Assembly (NCBI GenBank): GCA_027578815.1
Contig: JANBTH010000370.1
Location: forward strand, 1-18,937
Origin: Coemansia sp. RSA 1804
Taxonomy: Eukaryota; Kickxellomycota; Kickxellomycetes; Kickxellales; Kickxellaceae
DNA length: 18,937 nucleotides
Reading direction: 5' to 3'
In this document: in pieces, positions 9,283-16,000 of the stretch
Position numbering within the stretch: the stretch's first letter is position 1
Layout: each line of letters begins with the position of its first letter
Made by a program: the position numbers and the translations under genes
Notes under the pieces: generated by a model
What the model saw: the letters and a program-made list of their open reading frames with translations, nothing else
What the model was told of the DNA's origin: nothing
Database searches by the model: none

Positions 9283-11146
9283 ATGAGCACAACATATCAC
9301 AATAAAAGCCTATTTGTAAATGTTGCACTCGTGCTAATCACATTTGCTTATATCTACCATACCATTATTGTTCGCATGGAGGTATTTGGCGTTGGAACAA
9401 CCCACAAAAACGTAAACACAAGCAATTGTAGTGCATTTGGAAAAGGTAAGCATTATCTACATCTAGACCCTAGAATAGATTTATAATTTTATAGCAAAAA
9501 AGTGGTGTTGCTTCCGCTGTTTTTACAAACCATACCACGTATGGTACGTTAATATATTGACTTTGCTGCTTTACACTCAGAGAATGTAACGCAAGCTATA
9601 TAGATATCCCACAGGTGCAGGGATGCGAGTCGATACAGGTAGACCCAAGAACCAACCTTGTTTACATGGCTTGTGGAAACCGCGGCGCTCGAACAAGATG
9701 GTTGGAGCCTACTCTTAAATACAATACGGCATACGAAAAGTACAGCGACCATGTCTTGGTAATGGATGAAAAGGTAAGAATACACTAATAGAGTCGGGCG
9801 CTCCTTTTTATTGCGTTGTTGTCTGTCTATACTTTAGCAATGTTTTTATATTGGTGCGTGCCATGATATACCGGTTCTTTTACCTGTGTAATAAAGACAT
9901 AAACCTTTGCAGCAGACACAACGCGTGATTTTGCCATACAGTTCGAGTTGGACAAAGTGCTTTAAGCAAAAGATGACTAAAACCAGTCATTGTTTCTTTT
10001 ACATTCTTAATTTTTGCTATAGAACAATTTGAAGAGCCTCAAGATAATGGAGGTTGAGGATACTTTTGATGGAAAACGGCATCTCGTTCCTTTCAAAATG
10101 GACTTTCGCATCCACGGGTTTGACATATACTGGGATAACATAAACCCGACCGAGCTGACATTTATGTTTGTAAACCACCAGAAATCAGGCGATGGCATAT
10201 CGATATTTAGCCACAGAATAGGCACCGACTATATCCAACATGTCAAAACAGTGAAGTCGCCTCTATTATATTCGCCCAACGATGTTGTCGCAACGTCACG
10301 CACAACATTCTATGCCACCAACGATATGAAGAATGTGCGTGGGTTCCTGCGTAAGTTTGAGATACTGCTCGGCATGCCCTGGGGCCATGTTGTGCACTAT
10401 GGCGAGACAGGAGTATTTACAAAAGCATATAACGGAATCTCCTATCCCAATGGCATTGCTAGGAGTCCAGATGGCAGCGTTATTTACGTTGCTGCTTCTT
10501 CAGAGCCAAGCGTAAACATGTTTCGTCCCAAGCCGGATGGCTCATTGGAGCTGATAAGCAAAAAAGTATTCCGCAATTTTGTACCAGATAATATTTCAGT
10601 GGATGTAGCCACCGGCCATCTGCTTGTCGCAGGTAAGTAAAAAAACAAGTGCACGGTATTGCTTTTTCTTTACAAGATACTAGCTGAGTTTTGAAAAAAG
10701 GAGCCAAATCACTTTTTGTATGTTTGCAGCTGCGAATAAGCCTATGCAAATCTAGCTAATGAAACAGCGTCATATCCAGTGGTTCATCTGGTACTAATAT
10801 CAGTACATTTATTTTTATAACCAATGCTATAAATGTAGGGTTCTTGAACACCTTTGAAATGTTCCGCTACAACCGCGAGGTTCTTCACGGAACATCAGCC
10901 CAACCAGCAGCAAGCATCCGTCGTTTGATTCCCTCAAAAAGCCTGTACAAGGGCTTTACGGAAGAAGAGGTGCTTGTTCACGATGGTCGCTTGCTCCCAT
11001 CTACTACAGTTGCTGCAATGCAAGGCAAAGGCAACACCAAACGCATTATTCTTGGATCTGTCATGGCCGACCACATAGCCATATGCAAAACAGACAGTCG
11101 CAAGAATAGCAAACGCAGAGCAAGCCTCATCTGGCCTCTACGTTGA
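9283..11146 (+). CDS. Paraoxonase/arylesterase-family protein B (4 exons, 416 aa)
   Basis: Exons 9283-9445, 9604-9773, 10023-10632 and 10839-11146 join in frame into 416 residues, homologous to esterase A along its length. A hydrophobic segment at about residues 9-30 is a likely signal anchor. PON landmarks are E63 in QGCES, H142 in IHGFDIYWD, H163 in VNHQ, N197-D198 in SPND, FYATND at about 207-212, N254 in YPNG and D300-N301 in PDNISVD. C49 and a Cys in the C-terminal AICKTD match the terminal disulfide. The acidic ligand after E63 is Ser here, where PON1 and paralogue A have Asp. The SPND aspartate that A lacks is present. The gene is more AT-rich than A. Met at 9283 follows CGACA. Upstream in-frame residues look unrelated. 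The substrate is unknown. Exon 2's left border is the least certain junction. Confidence 0.82.
9446..9603 (+). other. Intron 1 of esterase B
   Basis: The donor GTAAGC at 9446 is at the same codon and phase (Gly, phase 1) as the single intron of paralogue A. The only acceptor that keeps frame is TAG ending at 9603, giving FGK-DIPQ-VQGCES. A stronger-looking CAG ending at 9614 would shift the frame, and CAG at 9580 leads to a stop. A 7-base perfect hairpin (9529-9545) lies inside the intron. Confidence 0.7.
9774..10022 (+). other. Intron 2 of esterase B
   Basis: The donor is GTAAGA at 9774 and the acceptor ATAG ends at 10022 (249 bases, phase 0). A TGACTAA branch-like motif at 9974-9980 lies about 42 bases before the acceptor. 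It joins LVMDEK to NNLKSLK, aligning with LYVMDENDSYSEVK of paralogue A, which has no intron there. Confidence 0.85.
10633..10838 (+). other. Intron 3 of esterase B
   Basis: The donor is the consensus GTAAGT at 10633 and the acceptor GTAG ends at 10838 (206 bases, phase 1). A TACTAAT branch point at 10792-10798 sits 40 bases before the acceptor. It joins HLLVAG to FLNTFEMF, aligning with IYSTIFLKVQE in paralogue A, which lacks this intron. Confidence 0.88.
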
Positions 11147-13040
11147 AGTTGAATCTTGGCAGACATTGCACATTCTCAGGAAACCACATGTGGCGCTTCT
11201 TTTTTTGTTGGCTATCTTTCAGTATTTTTATTACATTCGCTCTTCACTTTAGACATTCATTATTCAGATTTTTTTGCTAACCACATATTCCTCTTTTTGA
11301 GTTACAAACGTATTCAGTTAAACATGTCTAAAGAAATACCCTCAAGCCACATCTGGAAATGACTGAACCATTGCTGGTTAACTAATTTTCAGTAGAAACA
11401 CATGTTATGTTAGGTAAAAACGCTTTTATTATTATTTTTGACATTATTTTTGCTAACAATAAATAAATAATAGTTGATAAAAATATATACGTTTCTATTT
11501 AAAATACTGAAATAGTTTAAACCAAACTGTTAACTTTGTTTGGCATTCATGTAGAGCCATTTCATAGCATCATAAATTGCGATATATATTTAAATCCTTA
11601 CTTACATGTTGTTATGTCGTATTTGCCTGATACGCACTGCTTGTTAATGCTTTAATCACTTTGTAATCATAAAATATAGTATTTTATAATAATAAGCATA
11701 TATTTACACAATAGAAATTTTCAATTTAAGCAGCGTTAACAGCAAAACTTGAAAATGGTTTATCTATCTGGAAAAGAAAGAAAACACATGTTTCCATTTA
11801 AAATAAGATAACTATTGCCCATTAAATACTTGCCGGTATTAAGAGTATGGATGCTTTCTGTTAGACATAAAAAGAGGAATATAACCCTTGCAGGAATTTG
11901 TTGAACGATTGTTAACGTTTATCACAAATACTTTTGATATCGTCTGATTGCAATATCCAAAACAGAAATGAACATAGTTATAAAATATCGTAGTGCAGTT
12001 ATATTTGTTGAGTTTGAGCACACAACTCAATTCCACATGTTGGTTGTGATGTGGACCATTTATCCATCCATGGGTATGTCAATTCCTACATATCTGCATT
12101 AATCCACCAATGCAACACCAGAAAGCAAAAAAATACAGAGAACTTTAAGACAATATTAACATTAAAATATTATATAACTAATATTATAAATTAATAAAAC
12201 GTGTTCTAAATTCAATTTTATTATTATTATTTGGCAACATGGGAAGAGATGTCCACACTGTCAAAGTACCCATTACTACTACCTGATGGCATAATGGACA
12301 CAGTACTGACTTAGAAAACATGTAATCTCGGTTTATTGCTGGGTCACACATGCCACCATGTTTGCACAATTGGCATTGACACATGAACTCCAAATCAACA
12401 AACAATTTAACAAAATGAGTGTGCAAGCACAGCCACACTTCATTAAACAGCTAGTTTATGTTGAGCTTTCAAAGCAACATGTACTGTGTAAACCGGCTAA
12501 CATGTTTTTCCAGTTGTAAACGAAGACAACACGCTGTCCTAAGTTAATACAATGCTTGCCATGCCAAATAATCATGCAAATCAACACTTTTCCAGAATTC
12601 ACATTGCTGGCCACATTGCCAAGTGATGATGAGAACTAAACTAATAAATTGCAAGTTGCTGTTTAACAGAAATGTTTATACAAAAACAGGTTTATAATAA
12701 TGCAATAAAATTTTATGGGCTGTTACATGGAGTTCTGAAAACACCCACGTAAAAAGATAAGCAATAGTAATATTTATCTAGTAAAGAAAGGAAGAAAAAT
12801 AATTAAATAAGGGTTTCACCAAATGTAGTAATAAAAACGAGTCTTGATTATGAGCAAATTTTAACAGATAAAACAATGTGTCTGTATCCAAAAGGTCCGA
12901 CATATTGTTTGTTGCGGGTGTAACGTTGCTAAAACATTAGGTGTCTTGCAGTGCCAAAGTAAACACTTTGTGTCAATTAGGGTAATATATCGACTAACAT
13001 GAAAACGGGTTGCATCGGGTAGACTGCATCTCCCTCCTTA
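11147..13040. other. AT-rich gap between convergent esterase B and ROD-like genes
   Basis: A 1.9 kb stretch lies between two 3' ends. From about 11380 to 13000 it is strongly AT-rich, with many A/T runs, and has no frame longer than about 85 codons. It contrasts sharply with the GC-rich ROD-like gene that begins at 13041. I find no terminal inverted repeats, target duplications, tRNA or recognisable transposase core. One cysteine-rich frame (12184-12438) is listed separately. Confidence 0.6.
12184..12438 (-). other. Short cysteine-rich frame, possible relic of a zinc-binding protein
   Basis: This minus-strand frame of about 84 codons has no ATG at its start (GTG at 12438, with an upstream in-frame TAG). 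It contains a cluster of Cys and His: CQCQLCKHGGMC, then about 19 residues on LCPLCH. The spacing C-x-C-x2-C-x-H-x3-C with a later C-x2-C-H could be one zinc-binding unit, as seen at the ends of several DNA transposases and in gag-like proteins. The sequence upstream is open in other frames for short pieces, as in a decayed gene. I cannot name the family and the signal may be chance. Confidence 0.22.
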
Positions 13041-16000
13041 TTAGTTGTGGGAGTTGACATAGATGCTTAGCTTCTGCTGGTCAGAAAGCCTGGTCGCAAG
13101 CCTTACAATAACCGAGGTATCGTCAGGACCACCACCACCACCATCATCCTCGTTATGCGTCTCCGAGCCCAGGCTATGCGTAGTGCTGTTGGCGTCCTCG
13201 TATTCGCGGGCCTTTGACCCACCGCCGCCGGAAAGCAACAGGGATTCCTCATCGGGTCCAGACGGAGCAAACCCAGCACGTCGCGCATCGGCAGCCAGGA
13301 CCTCAGCGCTCCGGGACTCGTAGTACTGGCAGACAAGCTGGATGGCGATCTGGCGCTTATTGCGGTCGAGGCAGGAGTTGACGGTGCTCGCAAGCTTGTC
13401 CAGGCGGATCCGGTTCTGAACAAAAGCACGCACGGCCTTGCCCAGGGGAGGCCGCAGAAGCACAAGCTCATGTGCGCCAATCGCGTCCACGTGATCAAAG
13501 ATCAGCGACAGGCTGCGTGTTGTTTCCCAGTCGACAAAGAGCTGGGTGCCACGCATGGTGGCTGTTCTTGCATTCTCCGATAACTCGAGAACATCCAGGA
13601 TGCAGCGGTGGACACGGTCTGGCTCCATGTCCCCGATGAAGCCAAGGAACAGCTGCTCCGCGCTCCCTCTGTGCGGGAACACATCAAGCACGGCGCAGGC
13701 CATTTGGAATCCACGCGTGCATGGCGCGACGCCCTGGCCATCGGCCTTTTGCAGCAGAAGCCGAACAATCGCAAGAGAGTCCATGTCGGGCAGATAGCGC
13801 GAGCGGATACACAGCCCGAGCACCGAAAACAGGTCCTCGATCCACGTACCGTCTGTTCTTTGCACGAGCTGGGCGAAGCAGCCGACAACAGCCTGGTTCC
13901 ACAATGCGGCCAGATCGGCGATCGAAGCGTAGCAGCTCAGCGAGCTAACAATGCTCAGAACGTGCGCGACGTAAAAGAACCTTCCGGAATCCGAAAGACG
14001 CGGCAGTATGTGAAGAAGCAGGCCGCAGTCTTGAACCACAAAGTCCAGACACATGTTGCAGACCAGCTGCGCAACGTTGGGGTCCTCGTGGTTGTCGACC
14101 CAGATAGACCGCGCAAGAGCAGCCTTGTCGCAGTTCAGAAAATCGGCAGTCGTCTGCGGAATGCCCACATGCTCAAAGTCCGCAAGGTAAAGAAGAGCCT
14201 GGAAGTACCTGCGCACGCTCTCGGGGGCCTGAAGCGGCGAGATCTCCTTGTCAGAGGCAAACGAGAACAGAATTGCAAGCGCGCGAGCACGATTCAGACA
14301 GGAAACGCCGCCCCCTGGCGCGTACGCAAAGTCCATCATGTACTTGACCGCATCGGCGGCCGGGTACATGCGGAGGATGTACACTATTCTTCTGCGGATC
14401 ACCGCTTCGTGGGAGGAAGGCTGCCGCAGCGCGGCCTGGTACCGCATCGATGGCAGATCAAGCCGCTCCGGGCTTCTGCCATAGACAACAGGCGCCTCCA
14501 GATACCGGCTCAGAAGCTTCTCGGCCAGCGTGCTAAGGCCGATGTCGTATATCGAGGCCAGGTTCTGCAGCGTGGCGTGCAGGGGCTCCTTTCCCTTCCC
14601 GCCGGGATCGCGGGTGGCATGTTCGCATTCGCCCTCAAACACCGAGGCCAGGGAGGCAATGGCAGCATCGCCGCCACCGACATCGAGAAACAGAGGCAGG
14701 TACTTTTCCAGACCACGGCGGCGCAAGGAGGTTTCGGTTTTCGCAGCAGCGTAGCTCTTTTCAAAGTGGAAGTAGATCGTCTCGGCCTTGGCCATCATAG
14801 TGGCAGACTCGGGCTGCGACATCCGCCTAATGTACTGTCCCCACTTGTGGAGCAGCTTCATGCCCAGCTTCAGCGCTGCCATGCGATCGGGCCCGCACGG
14901 GAGCTCATCCGCAAGATGCTTGATGGTGCTGATGGCCGCCTCGGGGTCCTTGAAGCACCGGATAAGCTGCTGAACCGTGTTGAACTGCGTCGGCGTCCTG
15001 TTCGCAGCAAGCTCATACGCCGTCAGCGTGTCGCTAGCCCCGTCCGTGAGTGCGTTGTCGGCCTTCCACCGCTTCAGCATGCTGTCGATCAGATTCATGT
15101 AGAAGTCGTCTTCGCTGAGCTCCAGCGGCCCAGACAGCGGCAGCAGCAGCTCGATGGTCTCAACCGACAGCTCCGGGAGAAGCGTGGTCCACGGACTTGA
15201 ATTGACAAGCGAATGGAACGGAATCCGCTTCCGCGCCAACGGATAGCTAGCAAGCAGATCCTGCCACGAGCTGTCGGCAGCAGCCATAATCCGGTCGCCA
15301 CCAGCCGTATTGGCGTCAGCAGAGCCCGTCGCTGCCTCCCGAACGGCGCTCTGCAGCGAGTGGGTCCTGGACTGCTCAACAAGCAGCTCCTCGCGGGTTG
15401 GCGGCGTGTGGCGGTCATACGAGCAGAGGATGTCGAGCACCGCAGCGTACTTTCCTATAATCCTGTCCTGCGGCCTAAGCTCATGCAGGCGCTGAACAAC
15501 AAACTGCAGGCGCTCGTAGTCGTACGTGGATACTCCGTTCTCCAGCGCCTCCACGTAGGTGCGCTCGAGCAGCTTGGCGTTAGCAATCTCGCCAGCAATG
15601 CCCAGAATACGCGCCTGGTACCCATCGACGTCCGCAACAGAGCAGCAGAGAAGAATGTACTCGAGCACAACGAATGTCTCGTCCAGCCGGAACGCATCTG
15701 CAAACTCCAGCAGGGCCGTGATATCCATCCCGGTTTTTAGCAGCATCGGCCGCACAAGCGGCTCCAGCAGCTCGGGCTTCGGGTCGTTCAGAAGCGCAAC
15801 ATCGAACTTGAGCTGGAGCAGCTGCAGCTGCTCGCTCCATCTGGCAGCAGCAGCAACGGTGCGGCACCGGTCGAGCAGCGCCTGCTGCTGCCACACCAGC
15901 GAGCACGCAGCGCCAATGTTTGCCAGCGCAATCACCCGCGCCGGAAGAAGCCCCGAGTGGCTCATGGCCGTGGACAAGTACTGGTACGCCTTTGCCGGCG

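Noticed and set aside
11839..12036. A 65-codon minus-strand frame in the AT-rich gap
   Set aside because: It is rich in Asn, Lys, Tyr and Ser as expected by chance in AT-rich DNA, with no motif.
13608..15200. A 530-codon plus-strand frame antisense to the ROD-like gene
   Set aside because: It lies wholly within a GC-rich coding region whose codon bias keeps the opposite strand open. The translation is Arg/Gln/His-rich and like no family. Similar antisense frames recur along the gene.
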